Shown piece after piece: positions 11,763 through 22,610 of a DNA stretch of 64,000 bases; the stretch's first letter is position 1, and each line of letters starts with the position of its first letter. This stretch comes from Labia minor (lineage: Eukaryota > Arthropoda > Insecta > Dermaptera > Spongiphoridae), in assembly GCA_963082975.1 (NCBI GenBank), contig OY720346.1, positions 30,064,720 to 30,128,719 on the forward strand. Reading direction: 5' to 3'. A program made the translations under genes and the position numbers. Below the pieces are notes generated by a model. It was not told the origin of the DNA, ran no database searches, and saw only the letters and a program-made list of their open reading frames with translations.

Positions 11763-13357
11763 ATAAACAAACATAGATAAATAAAATTAAATAGCCAAGG
11801 GCTAACCTTAATAACTCATTAATAGGAAAAAAATTTGAGAACCAATTCTATTTGTCCTTATGAACAAATAAAAAATACCTTCAAAGAAGTTTTATATTAT
11901 AATATTTAAAATTTTTTCTCTTTTTGCGAAAACTAGGAGGTTTAAAAGGCCTATATGAGAAGTCATTAAGAACCCTTTATTTAGAATAAAATTAGTCCTA
12001 CCATTATTTTTAAAAAATTTAAAAAATTCAATGGATTCACTGTGTTAGTTAAATAACGGGGGCTACGATAGATTAGTATTATCTTATAAACATACCATAA
12101 AAAAGATTTAATTTTAATATAATTGATAATGGATACATAAAGATACACAGATACAGATTAAAACATATCTAGAGGAACAAATTGTATAGATTTATTATAA
12201 ATATTTTGTATAACTTAATTTTTTAATTTAAATATAAATAAAAATTTAAAAAAAATAATCTTATCATTATTTTACAAATACTTGAATCTTTTTTAATTAC
12301 TATAGATTTTAAATTACAAAAAAAAACAATAAATTTAAATTAAAATTTTAATATTTTCATTTATTTTTTTTTTATATTTTTTAATATTTAATATTACGTA
12401 ATGATTTCGATTCATGATGAACAAAACAAAAAAACACAACATCTCGAGTAACAAAATTAAATTTTTCATTTATATATCTATATATCACATTCTACTACAC
12501 TACCAGTCCACTATTTTCAATTTCCATAATTTACTAAAATATCTATTATTCATTTGTTTTTATATACTCTTTTAGAAAAAGTCAATCAAACTCAGAAAAT
12601 GAAATGGATTGGTCGATGTATATATATATATATATACCGGTGTTTGCTTAAATCAATTTTTCTCTTCAAAATTTATCTGAATGATTAACTTGAAAAATAA
12701 AAACAAAAAAATAAAAAAGCTGGTGCAATAGGAGAAAACATCATAACGTCAGCTGGTACTTCAAGCATGGTTACCAATTGTATAGCGTAAGGCTGTAAGG
12801 TGTGCAAACAATTGTTCCTGGAAAAAATTGGGCTTTTTCGAATTTCCACAAAAAAGTTGTTTAATTGAGTCTTAAAAATTTTAAAATCAGTTGCAGATAT
12901 TAAGAAAATTCATTGCCATCATCCTGTAGTTTTGCCTAATAATACCAGTTGAAAAAATATAAACAGTGCTTTCTCCTCTCTCAAAGTACTTTTTTATAAG
13001 TATACAGAATTGTTAAATTTTCTTCTTATCCTTGTTATCAATCGTTTAATATTTTAAATATATTTTTTTATTATTTATACAAACCCAAGTGCATATTATA
13101 ACAAATATACACATTTTGAAAATTGTTATTAAAACTCATGATGGATCAATTAAGACTATGGATAAAATAGAAAATTAGTATTTAGAAATTTTAAGAAATC
13201 TGAAACAAAATCACTGTAGGAATTTTTTAAAAATTTCGGATTCGTTGATATTTAAAAAAAGCTTATTGTAATGTATATGTGATTCAAGTTAATTAAATAT
13301 AAATTAAATTAATTTAACCGTACGCACTAGCTGAAATTCTAATGTTATGTAAACAAT
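11763..13357. other. AT-rich spacer, no gene seen
   Basis: A TA run lies at 12618-12637. The stretch 12720-12990 is more complex (TAACGTCAGCTGGTAC and similar), as in decayed transposon DNA, but no family was recognised. Confidence 0.5.
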
Positions 13358-14355
13358 ATCTAATCAAAAACATACCTGTTAAAAAGGGGGCCAAGTTCCT
13401 ATCGGCTATTAGTTTGCCTAAAAAAGGGTTCAAATCCATCCCAATGCCAAGTTTAGATGCACTTCAAAATCATTCATAATCATTTTTATCAACAGCCTGA
13501 TCCACTGGTAAACATTTGGCATTCCAAAGAATCGCCACCACACCCAGTCCTCCGCCTCCTGCATCCAGGCACGCCACTTTATTCACGTCAACGGTCCATC
13601 TGGCCGAAATTCACTTTACCATACACCCAACTTAAAATATGGTATAGTTGTTAAAATACGTAGGTACATGGTTTAAAATATCTAAAATTATAATACTTAG
13701 AAATTTGAACTTGTGGCAGGTTTTCATGCTGTACAAAACACTCAGTCCCACACCAAGTCCTCCGCCTCCTGCATCCAGGCACACTACACGCCACTTTATT
13801 CACGTCAACGGTTCATCTGGCCGAAATTCACTTTACCATATACCCAACTTAAAATATGGTATAGTTGTTAAAATACGTAGGTACTTGGTTTAAAATATCT
13901 ACAATTTGAATACTTAGAATTAGCAGGTTAATTTATATATTTAAATAATAAATATAATTATACAATTAATCTAGTGTTACGTACAGTACGAAAACCTGCC
14001 AAGTTCAAATTTCTAAGTATTATAATTTTAGATATTTTAAACCATGTACCTACGTATTTTAACAACTATACCATATTTTAAGTTGGGTGTATGGTAAAGT
14101 GAATTTCGGCCAGATGGACCGTTGACGTGAATAAAGTGGCGTGCCTGGATGCAGGAGGCGGAGGACTGGGTGTGGTGGCGATTCTTTGGAATGCCAAATG
14201 TTTACCAGTGGATCAGGCTGTTGATAAAAATGATTATGAATGATTTTGAAGTGCATCTAAACTTGGCATTGGGATGGATTTGAACCCTTTTTTAGGCAAA
14301 CTAATAGCCGATAGGAACTTGGCCCCCTTTTTAACAGGTATGTTTTTGATTAGAT
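13358..14355. repeat. Large fold-back: 375-bp near-identical inverted arms
   Basis: The left arm 13358-13734 and right arm 13981-14355 are reverse complements and look identical except for a 2-base indel and a few changes at the inner ends; 65-codon frames at 13457-13654 (+) and 14059-14256 (-) are identical. The 246-bp spacer contains a third, partial copy of the central unit in left-arm orientation (13742-13920) with a few substitutions and a small insertion. Each arm has a B-box-like GGTTCAAATCC (13427-13437 and its mirror), so the unit may derive from a SINE. The open frames are not protein-like. Similarity stops abruptly outside the arms. A fold-back transposon, two head-to-head SINE insertions or an assembly artefact could each explain it. 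Confidence 0.85.
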
Positions 14356-15025
14356 TTCAATACTTTTTTTTAAGAAAGCTTCCTATTTTTTCCTTTTTGT
14401 GCCGCGCCCGCGTCCATTCTTAGCCTTTGAAGTAATTTTGTGTTTAAAAAAATTGCAAATTTTTTTAAATTAAAATTATATTTGTTTATATATTAAATAT
14501 AATAATTTTATTTGTTCTTTTATTTTATAGTTCTGAATTTCCAACTTCGAAGTCCTAGCTTTATTAGTTTCTGACAAAACCAATGAATTCGTTTGAATTC
14601 GTTAAAATCGCATTGATATTCGATTATAACAACTCAAGCTTGACCGATTTCTTAAATTTCATAATTTTTTGTTAACCTACTTATAACACACGACCTGTAT
14701 GCCAAATTTCATAGCGCTAGGACAATTGGAAATACCCTAAGAATTTTGTTGACCAATCAGTGAATCAGTTCCAAAATAAGCTATTTTCACAGGGTCATAT
14801 TTCAGGATCTACTGAAGCTATAACTATGAAAATTGGCATACTGCTTTAGTTCTAGTATATGACTACGTAGATAAAATTTTATCTCTGTACTTGCAATAGG
14901 CACTGAGATACAGGGGGGTCAAAAGTGACTCCAAACCATTCGTGTAAATATACTTACGGCATGCGCGCGGCTTGCTGGAACTTGGCCGGCGCACTGCCGT
15001 GCGCATAGATAAAATTAGAAACGTA
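14356..15025. other. Complex non-coding block, unidentified repeat
   Basis: Higher complexity than the surroundings. It has a GC-rich start (CCGCGCCCGCGTCC, 14402-14415), a motif TGCCAAATTTCATAGCGCTA (14700-14719) resembling the CCAAATTTCATC motif of the Helentron-like families, CCAATCAGTGAATCAG, and a GC-rich end (CATGCGCGCGGC, GGCCGGCGCACTGCC, 14960-15000). It is probably an interspersed repeat with no second copy in this window. No coding frame seen. Confidence 0.4.
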
Positions 15026-15522
15026 TGAGGGCAGGTCAATAAGTCGGTGACTTTTTTTGATGAAACAGGTTTTTTGATAAAAAATTATTTAATTTTTCAA
15101 TGTAGTCTCCTTTCGTCCAACGATTCTCCAATTTTTTTAATTTTCCAAAAAATAAGATTTGTCGAGGACATGAAAATAGCTTTGTATGTGAGATGATTTC
15201 ATTGTTGGAATCAAATCTCTTTCCGCCAAGCCATTTCTTCAGGTTTGGAAACAAGAAATAGTCACTGTGGGCTAAACCCGGAGAAAAGGGCAGATGAGGG
15301 AGCATTTCGTATCCCAATTCATGGATTGTCATGGAAATTCACTTTTTTCCATTTTCTTCTAAAATCACGAGGTAGTCTGCTATTAATGTATGTCAAACAA
15401 AAAGTAAAAGACCCAGCTGGTGCAAATTTCGACAGGATGGTTGCCTGCTGACAGGAGCAGTGTTGCCATTTCATTTAAGAGACGGGAAATTTAAAAAGTC
15501 ACGGACTTATTGGCCTGTCTCG
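15026..15522 (-). mobile_element. Internally deleted mariner element
   Basis: Terminal inverted repeats of the form GGCAGGTCAATAAGTC..TGACTTTTT (left) and the partner CACGGACTTATTGGCCTG (right) are flanked by TA (15024-15025, 15523-15524). On the minus strand, 15332-15036 reads a 98-codon frame with HELGYEMLPHLPFSPGLAH, then SDYFLFPNLKKWLGGKRF, the third-Asp block of a mariner transposase; here SPGL replaces the usual SPDL, but the catalytic Asp of the SDYF motif is kept. The DNA-binding domain and the first two catalytic Asp residues are deleted, so the element is non-autonomous. A sister with the same deletion lies at 60782-61256. Confidence 0.8.
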
Positions 15523-15524
15523 TA

Positions 15525-16557
15525 ATAAGAATAATTTTAAATTAACCACTTGAAATTTCAAGTTTATTTGTATACTTCTTTTAAAAAAAATAGAAACCAG
15601 AAGATGAAAAATATATTTTAATATTAATTTAATATAGAAACATTTTGGAAATTTCTTCAATAATATATTATATATATATATATTGTATGAAAAATTAAAA
15701 TAGATATAAACATAAACATATTGTTATAAATAGCCTCGAGACCTAATTTAAACTTACAAGTTTTCCTGACCTATTGAGTTATACCCTCTGTTAAAGTCTA
15801 AGTATTATATATGATTTAATGTTGACCGATTAAGCCAGAATCCGCATAAATATTTTCTCGAACATAGAGTGTGGTTACTAATCCAATGTCAGAACTAAAA
15901 ATTAACAACCATATTTACTTAACCTAAATACATTCAAATCATATTAATGTTATTTTGTGACTACTGAGTAACATCACACCCATATTTTATTGTGACTAAG
16001 AGAAAACGTGATTTAAAAAAAATTTTGCGTTTTTTTTTGACTATTTATTAATAAACTTTATAGACTATATAGCCTGTATAACTTTATAGACTATATAAGT
16101 TTAAATAAAGGTGAATAAGTAGACTGTGATCTTTCATCCTATTTTGCGTCTATAACCTTGCAATTTTCCTAGAGAAATAGAAAGACTGCAATCTAAAGGT
16201 GTATTTGGGAAAGATTTGTAAAATATTTTAAATTCTAAGTAGACAAATAGACCTTTATATATTTATATATAGATATATAAAGATTCCTTTAAAGTTACCC
16301 AAAGATATGTGATTAAATGCAAAAGAAAAAAATATTGTATTCCACTTATAATATTTTGAGTAACTACATAAATCCAAAATGTTATTTAATATAGGAAGGT
16401 AAGCTGCTAATGATGGTGTAACAACTGAAATACACAAAATAAAATAAATACTTGACCAAATGTTTAATTAAGTATTATTCTTTTAAGTTTTATAATATAA
16501 AGTTTAATTTTAGTATACATAACATATTAATCATATATTTATACTTTAGATTAAACC
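15525..16557. other. AT-rich spacer, no gene seen
   Basis: A short TA run is at 15661-15682. A near-duplicate phrase ACTTTATAGACTATATA occurs at about 16055 and 16081. No gene or transposon end recognised. Confidence 0.5.
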
Positions 16558-16960
16558 AGAGGTCGCAAAAGTAATCTATATAGACCCCCACCTACTATAC
16601 TTAATGTTTCCGATTTATTAAACAGTAGGGATCGATCTGACCAAAGGGGTCGAATAGGGCTCGATTGGGACTTTTAAGAAAAACAGTACGCAAATAACAC
16701 TTACCTAACCGTGCATGCAAAATTTTAATTTTTTTTATAATTGCCTTAATATCATTTTCTTTATAGAAATTAAAATAAAAAACTTATATATATTTAATCG
16801 GGTGAAAAGTAAAAAATCTGAAGCTACCTACTATACTTAATGTTTCCGATTTATTAAATATTAAGGCTAATAGATAGTTTTATTTAATTAACTCAAGATT
16901 TCCTTTAAGGGGTCGATGGAGATTTCGAAAAATTATATAGAGGTCGATGATCAACAATTA
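16558..16960. repeat. Decayed repeat with 33-bp direct repeats
   Basis: ACCTACTATACTTAATGTTT and the 13 bases after it occur at about 16590-16623 and again at about 16826-16859, with no differences over about 33 positions. The left edge CAGAGGTCGC (16559) resembles a hAT-like end, and GGTCGAT-type phrases recur inside. No clear right end or target duplication was seen, so the class is uncertain. Confidence 0.45.
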
Positions 16961-17985
16961 AAGATTTTCAATATGTATTCTCATTAGAATGGTGAATTAT
17001 AAATTGTTGTTGAAACACAATACTTTCAGTAGTTATACTAGGTTGTTCAATGAAATTTTTAAAATTTCTGTTCTAACCAGAAAATATAATTAAAATCGTA
17101 GATTTTCTAAATAACCTAACTATGTCTTACTTTTTTGGCCCTATTTCTGTGTCCCACCTTGCATCTCACTCTCCATCAAATGCAATCAAAAGAACAATTT
17201 CCATCTCCTCCCACTCTCTCAATTAAACTTTAATTACAGTATAATATTATTTTTTTTCATTTTGAACTCACCCATTTAGGGTACAGATTGAATAAACCAT
17301 CCCTTTTATCATAAAAAACAAAATTCCATATTTAACTATAATCATTTAATTAGTATTTTTTAAATTTATTAATACTAAAATATAAAGAATGAATTAAGAG
17401 ATAATTAAAATAATAATTATGAATTTTGAATTTGTTGATTAATTTAACTTATTTATTTATATTGAATTGTTTAATAATATGAATAATTTGTGGGCATTAA
17501 ATATCAACAGTGTAATATTATAGATTTTTTTCTAGTTCTATCAAACACACACGGCCACATAACCAACTTCCATATTGTAAATGTGATGGAGAAAAATTGA
17601 TAAATTTGCAGCCAAAACAATGTGTCAATTTCGAAGTCTTAAAAGGTTAAGATCTACTGAGTTGGGACACTAAAACAACAAGGTTCCTCCTTTAAGGAAA
17701 TTATGACCAGGTAGATCAACATGGAAGAAGAAGATGAGAAGTATATAAGGGAGTGTTTCTAAATGGGTAAAATTGTCACATGCTGAGTACGGCATGATAG
17801 AATTTTAAATGAATGTTAATTATTAAAATTTAGGCTTCAATAAATTGAGGCAATTATTTTTTTTTAGGTTTTATAATTATTCAAAAAACCATTGATATGA
17901 TTTAGGACCATAGGTAAATCTCAACTTTTCTAAAAATTTCATAAAACATAATAATATTTTTCTTATATATATATATATATATATA
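16961..17985. other. AT-rich spacer with a possible mariner-end relic
   Basis: TACTAGGTTGTTCAATGAAA at 17037-17056 looks like a mariner inverted repeat end, and AATAACCTAACTA at about 17110 could be its diverged partner, which would make a remnant of about 85 bp. The stretch 17530-17800 is more complex but unassigned. (TA)n at 17963-17986 abuts the next mariner. Confidence 0.4.
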
Positions 17986-18044
17986 CTAGGATGTTCAATA
18001 AGCGGAGCGCCATCAATTCGTCAATATTAGACTGAAAGAGATTT

Positions 18045-18688
18045 TTTTTTTTTTTTTTTTTTTTATTATTTTTATTCTGCGATCAGAATTACAATCATCA
18101 CAATCATCATTACAATCATTATGCGAATTCTATGGGCAGAAGGGGTGTCAACATATATTAACTGGGAGGTGTGAGGAGATGGGGATGGACGAGGGGTGAG
18201 GGGAGGGGAGGTGGGAATATATGTACAAGGTGAGGGCCCCCAGCGGGGCTCACCGTAGTGTTAATTTCTAGACTCGGAGTATGTCCTGGGGCCATTTCCT
18301 CTTGAGTCTTCTATTTGTGATGTCCACATTTAGGGTATCTATCAAGCAGTTGGGGTGCTGGGAGAGTCTCCCGTAGTGTGATTGGGTTTTGGAGTAAATT
18401 GTTTCTGGGATTGTAGGGATGTTGAGGTCTTTGTGGATTGATTTATTAGTGACAAACCAAGGTGCGTCGGTGATGATGCGAAGGTATTTGGACTGAAATC
18501 GCTGGATCACATCAATGTTAGATTTTGCCGAGCAACCCCATAGTTCTAAGCCATACGTCCATATAGGTTTTATGATTGCCTTGTATATTAGGACTTTGTT
18601 TTCGAGGGATAGTTTGGAGTTTCTACCGATAAGCCAGTACATCTTTCGTATTTTAATATCCATTTCTTGCCTCTTTTTCTTGATGTGT
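18045..18688 (-). mobile_element. 5'-truncated Jockey-like LINE
   Basis: A 12-bp target duplication TGAAAGAGATTT flanks the insertion (18033-18044, 18689-18700). On the minus strand it carries ORF2 C-terminal coding from 18688 to a stop at 18268, a non-coding 3' part with a GC-rich block, and a poly-A tail (poly-T at 18045-18062). The protein has RKMYWLIGRNSKLSLENK, then YKAIIKPIWTYGLELWGCS and IQRFQSKYLRIITDAPWFV, the typical post-RT region of Jockey-clade elements. The open frame extends to 18723, but the residues before FQHIKKKRQE come from the mariner flank, not the LINE. The frame is intact over about 140 codons, so insertion was fairly recent. RT catalytic and endonuclease domains are missing: a dead-on-arrival copy. 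Confidence 0.85.
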
Positions 18689-18779
18689 TGAAAGAGATTT
18701 AATATAGGTTTTAGGCATTTCATTGGGCATATTGAGCAATATTTTGAATGTTAATTTGGGTTTCAAAAACTATGTGCAA

Positions 18780-19155
18780 CATGGGTGACGCATTCTCTAA
18801 CGATGGAGAAAAAACACATTCGGATGTGACTTTGCCAGCAACATTTGGAGCGTTTTAAGAAGAATAAAAGCGACTTTATCAATCGATTTATTACAATGGA
18901 TGAGACTTGGGTCTACCATCATGATCCTGAATCAAAACAGAAGGCTAAGGAGTGGTGTGAACCCGGCTCTTCGGCGCCGAAGCCAGGAAGGTGTTAGTGT
19001 CATTTTTTTGGATGCAAAAGAAATTTTGTTTATAGATTACCTCCAAACTAGCAAAACACTCAATTCGGATTATGATTTTAATCTTTTGAATCAAGTTTAC
19101 AAATATTTACAAATAAAAATTGGTTTCCTCATTTCCGTTCCGCGAACTTATTGAA
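18780..19155 (+). pseudogene. mariner transposase, middle fragment
   Basis: From 18833 the plus strand reads CQQHLERFKKNKSDFINRF, then ITMDETWVYHHDPESKQKA and KEWCEPGSSAPK. This is the region of the first catalytic Asp (the MDETW motif) in mariner transposases. A frameshift near 18985 moves the signal to the frame reading LDAKEILFIDYLQTSKTLNS. The second and third Asp blocks are gone. It is a broken gene inside the element at 17986-19163. Confidence 0.8.
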
Positions 19156-19163
19156 TAACCTAG

Positions 19164-19829
19164 TCGTATATTTATACAAATAACAAACAGATATATATAA
19201 ATAAAAAAAAAAAAAAGAAATAAAGAAGGATATTATTGTACCTTCTTCCTTACCATAAAAATAATTAGTATTTATTTATTTATTTGACCATATTAATTAC
19301 TCCATTCTAATTAAATTATAATGAGAGTTAGGAAGGAGTTAAAAAAAATAATTTATATTTATAAGAGAATAGTAGATTCAATCTTTAATTGCTTATTTTA
19401 ATTTTTTTTTTTTATTATTATTTACATATTTTATTACATATACAATTTAATTTATTTATTTTTCGAGATCTTACGAGATTATTACAATTAATTATTTATG
19501 AGATTGTTTGCTTGTTTTTTATTTTATTTTTTTGTCAATCAACTTGGAATGAAAGGGAAAACAAAAATAATTTTAATGATAATAAGTAATTAGTAAACAA
19601 GTATAAAAGAAAAAAATATTGTATTCCACATATAAAAATAAGCAATATAATTTAGGGATTTAAAAAAAATTGTATTAGAGATTAAAATAAATATTGTTTT
19701 CATTGAAAAATTCTTTTACTGAATCATTGGAATTCATTTTTTTAATAATTTAAAAATTAAATATTTTAGTCATTAATTTGATTAATATTAATGTGAATGA
19801 TTTTTTATTAAAAAAGCAATAGCCAAAAG
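19164..19829. other. AT-rich spacer, no gene seen
   Basis: AT-rich with poly-A and poly-T strips near 19203 and 19402. Frames here (for example 19389-19589) are compositional. Confidence 0.55.
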
Positions 19830-20500
19830 AAATAATAAACCAAAGGTGCCAGATCTGGATAATATAAGTTTTTAGCGAGAGACCAAGTTTGTATGATGTA
19901 TGTGTGTACTTTTTTCTTGGTGGAACACTACGCTCTTTCTGTTTGTCCAACTGATGACAGTAGAGTTCAGAATTAATTGTTGTATAATCGGGTATAAGCT
20001 CAAAAAACGATTCCTTTAAAATCCCACCAAACAGACAGCATCACCTTTTTTAATGGATATTGACGTTCGAAATAGTTTTAGCCGATTCATCTTTTGATCT
20101 CTTGGGATTTACATTGTTCAATATAACCCATTTTTTGTCCTCAGTAATGATGCGCTAGAAAAAGTGATCATTTTTGTAACGTTTAAGAAGTGAAATTTCT
20201 TTCCGTGAGACATGGAGAATCCATATAAGGAGCTTTGAGGTTAAAACCAGATTTTGATAAGATCATAAACAGATTTGAAAAATGTAACCTCTCACCGTTC
20301 TCACGTGATATTATTCGTCAATTTGCAATTAGTGTTTTTAACACGTCTCTATGAGCTTCAACCTGCCCCTTCCGGAACTTGATGCATCTTCGACATCAAA
20401 ATTGTCAGATCGAAATTTTGCGAACAAGTTCTGGCACTGGTGTACTGTCAATACATCCTCTCCATACACATTGGTCAATTTTTTTTTTTTTGGCTTAAAC
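19830..20500 (-). pseudogene. mariner transposase pseudogene
   Basis: The minus strand holds ordered mariner blocks across several frames: near 20480-20370 VYGEDVLTVHQCQNLFAKFR then SDNFDVEDASSSGRGR (DNA-binding region); near 20140-20120 RIITEDKKW (position of the first catalytic Asp, normally GDEKW); near 20040 VMLSVWWDFKGIVF; and near 19940 YCHQLD-like and VFHQ/P-type blocks in shifted frames. The length is about two thirds of a full transposase, with many stops and shifts. It belongs to a different mariner lineage from the 15-kb and 18-kb elements. Terminal repeats were not identified. Confidence 0.75.
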
Positions 20501-20509
20501 ATTCTTACC

Positions 20510-20550
20510 TTTTTACCGACCGACGATAGTAAGGGAGGTATTGTTATAAT
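20510..20550 (+). mobile_element. Helentron-like family 1, 5' end fragment
   Basis: TTTTTACCGACCGACGATAG followed by TAAGGGAGGTATTGTT matches the 5' terminus of family 1 in plus orientation. Similarity ends near 20547. Only the end survives, directly upstream of the mariner pseudogene. Confidence 0.75.
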
Positions 20551-22270
20551 AAAAAAATAAAATATGGCGAAAATGCTGCTTATTGCTCTCCATATTTAAA
20601 AGAACACAAACCAAAAACTTGAGTAAAATTACTTTAAATTCTTCACACAAAACCCTTGTTCTATCAGCTCTCAAAACATATAGTGGTTATACGACATAGG
20701 TGTTAAGTTAGGTGCGAAAGAATACAAATTACCCCTCGGTCGGGAAAAAAAGAAATTACTTTCCGAACAATATTATATAAAGATATACCTAACTACTACA
20801 AAAAATTTTTTAAAAAATACAAATTATTGTATATAAATAAGAATAATTTATATATTAATAGTAATTATTTTATTATTAAGATGAGCTACTTTAATGTATT
20901 ACTTATTCATTCTGATTAAGTAATTAGAATTATAAAAATGTAAATAAAATTTTTAATCAAATGATATTTCTATTTTCATTATAATTTTATAAAATAATTA
21001 ATATTTTTTTGATAAAATAAAAAAAAAACATTCATAAAATTTTCTTCATTATTTTTATTAGCAATACATTAATAAATTCGTTCATTTGATATTTTTAAAA
21101 GAAAAAAATAAATATATATTTTTTATTATTATTTTTGTCATTTAGTTTTGATATAACTTATTGAACTTTCCATTTATTACTTTTTAATTTAAAATAAAAA
21201 GAGCCATGTTTCTCATGTAAACATTCATGTACCCGCACCCGTTTCCCTTACTCCATTCTAATCCCCTCTCCCTCTCCCTTTCTCTATGTTTTTCAATAAA
21301 ATTATTAGCGATATTCAAAACATGAAGAACATGAGAATTTAGATACGAAACTTTGTTAACATATACATCCATCATTTAAAAATCCATCATTTTTTTTTTT
21401 ATTTATCTGATTCTACTTGTTTTTTCTTGTTTTTTTTATTTCAAATCGATTGTAATTTGAAATTTGTTTTTAACTTGTGATATTTATAAATAATTTTTTT
21501 GTTTTTTTGATGAAATTAAAAGGTCACATTTTTAAAGGTGATTTTAATATTAATCGAATTAAAATTAATAAATCTATAAAATTTAGAAAAATGATTTACA
21601 AATTTTATTTAAAATATATTTATTGTCATATATAATTTAATTGTATTTTATTAATTAATTATAAAGCGGGAAATAAAAGATGGATTTGTAAATTCGATTA
21701 ATTTTTTTTTAAAGTTTAATTTAATCTATTCATAATATACAGCAATTTCAAATTTGACTTGATGTTTCATATAAATAAATAAAACGAAATGCACCAAACG
21801 TTTTTCGTTGTATATGAAGAAATTCATCCATAAACTTATTTTATTCTTTTTAGGGCAATTTTAATTCGATAAATTTTATAACAAAAAGAATAAAAAAGAT
21901 GATGTTATACAAAAATTTGCAAATTGAATAAAACAAAAAGAAAATATTAATTTTTTAAAACTGATTTTTTGTATTTATATTAAGTAAATGTTATTATTGT
22001 GAAGTAATGTTTTTAAAAAATATTAATTATATTAATTAAAAATTCATCTTCTCATTTTATAAATTAATTTTGAAGTTTTTCAAAACGAAAAACAAGTCAA
22101 TACTTATCCGAAAGATGGTGTGAATGAAAATTCAAATTTTATATATAATCTTTTAATATGTTTATTTATGCACAAAAAATTAATTAACATAATTATTAGT
22201 TTAATTTGCCTTTAAAAATAATAAAAATTAATAAATTTGTAAAAAATATATTAACATTAAAAAAAAATGT
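20551..22270. other. AT-rich spacer, no gene seen
   Basis: Low-complexity AT DNA with a C/CT-rich patch at 21236-21285. No gene, TIR or RNA seen. Confidence 0.55.
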
Positions 22271-22345
22271 TTTGTCCCAAGCTCGAACTCTCGTCGTTTG
22301 GAAGCAAAAATTTGAGTTGTACCTTAGCTAGATGAGCCATCGTGC
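22271..22345 (-). pseudogene. tRNA-like sequence (SINE head or tRNA relic)
   Basis: On the minus strand TGGCTCATCTAGCTAAGG (22322-22339) fits a Pol III A box and AGAGTTCGAGC (22281-22291) fits a B box, at tRNA-like spacing. The acceptor and anticodon stems do not pair well, so this is not a functional tRNA gene. A tRNA-derived SINE head is the likely origin; no SINE body with a second copy was found. Confidence 0.5.
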
Positions 22346-22419
22346 ATTTCTAGTTTCAATGACTTACCAGGATAGTTGACTATCTCTTTTCCTATAGATT
22401 TCAAGAATTATTTGTTAAT

Positions 22420-22610
22420 TGCATTAAAATTAATTAATTATAATTAAATTATATTACTTCCATATCTTCTAGGGATCAATTGAAATATCTATAAGAATTT
22501 CCAAAAGTCTAGCTAAGTTTAAGGCTGATTAAAAGTCGATTTCAATTTGTCAAAAGAGCGAACAGACACAGGGACAGACGCCAAGCGAAGTTGAGAAAAA
22601 CATTATAAAA
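22420..22610 (+). repeat. Short interspersed repeat family 3, copy 1
   Basis: Shares about 190 bases, inverted, with 28556-28755: an AATTAATTATAATT lead, TTCTAGGGATC, TCAATTTGTCAAAAGAGCGA, a GACA microsatellite and GTTGAGAAAAAC. The microsatellite next to GTTGAGAAAAA also occurs in family 2 of the Helentron-like repeats, so this may be a third, more decayed family. No coding. Confidence 0.7.

Larger units (their letters stand above)
17986..19163 (+). mobile_element. mariner element split by a LINE insertion
   Basis: Left end CTAGGATGTTCAATAAGCGG (17986) and right end, as reverse complement, CTAGGTTATTCAATAAGTTC (19163) form inverted repeats. TA precedes the left end; the right TA is mutated. 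Between them lies a broken transposase (18780-19155) and a 644-bp LINE (18045-18688) with its own target duplication. Removing the LINE leaves a mariner of about 520 bp, so the mariner had lost most of its N-terminal coding part. Confidence 0.75.

Noticed and set aside
13457..14256. Two identical 65-codon frames as a duplicated gene
   Set aside because: They are the two arms of the palindrome read in opposite directions and lack protein-like features.
18268..18723. Whole 151-codon frame as LINE protein
   Set aside because: The target duplication places the LINE 5' limit at 18688; the first dozen codons come from the interrupted mariner.
22271..22345. Functional tRNA gene
   Set aside because: A and B boxes are present but acceptor and anticodon stems do not pair; treated as a tRNA-like relic.
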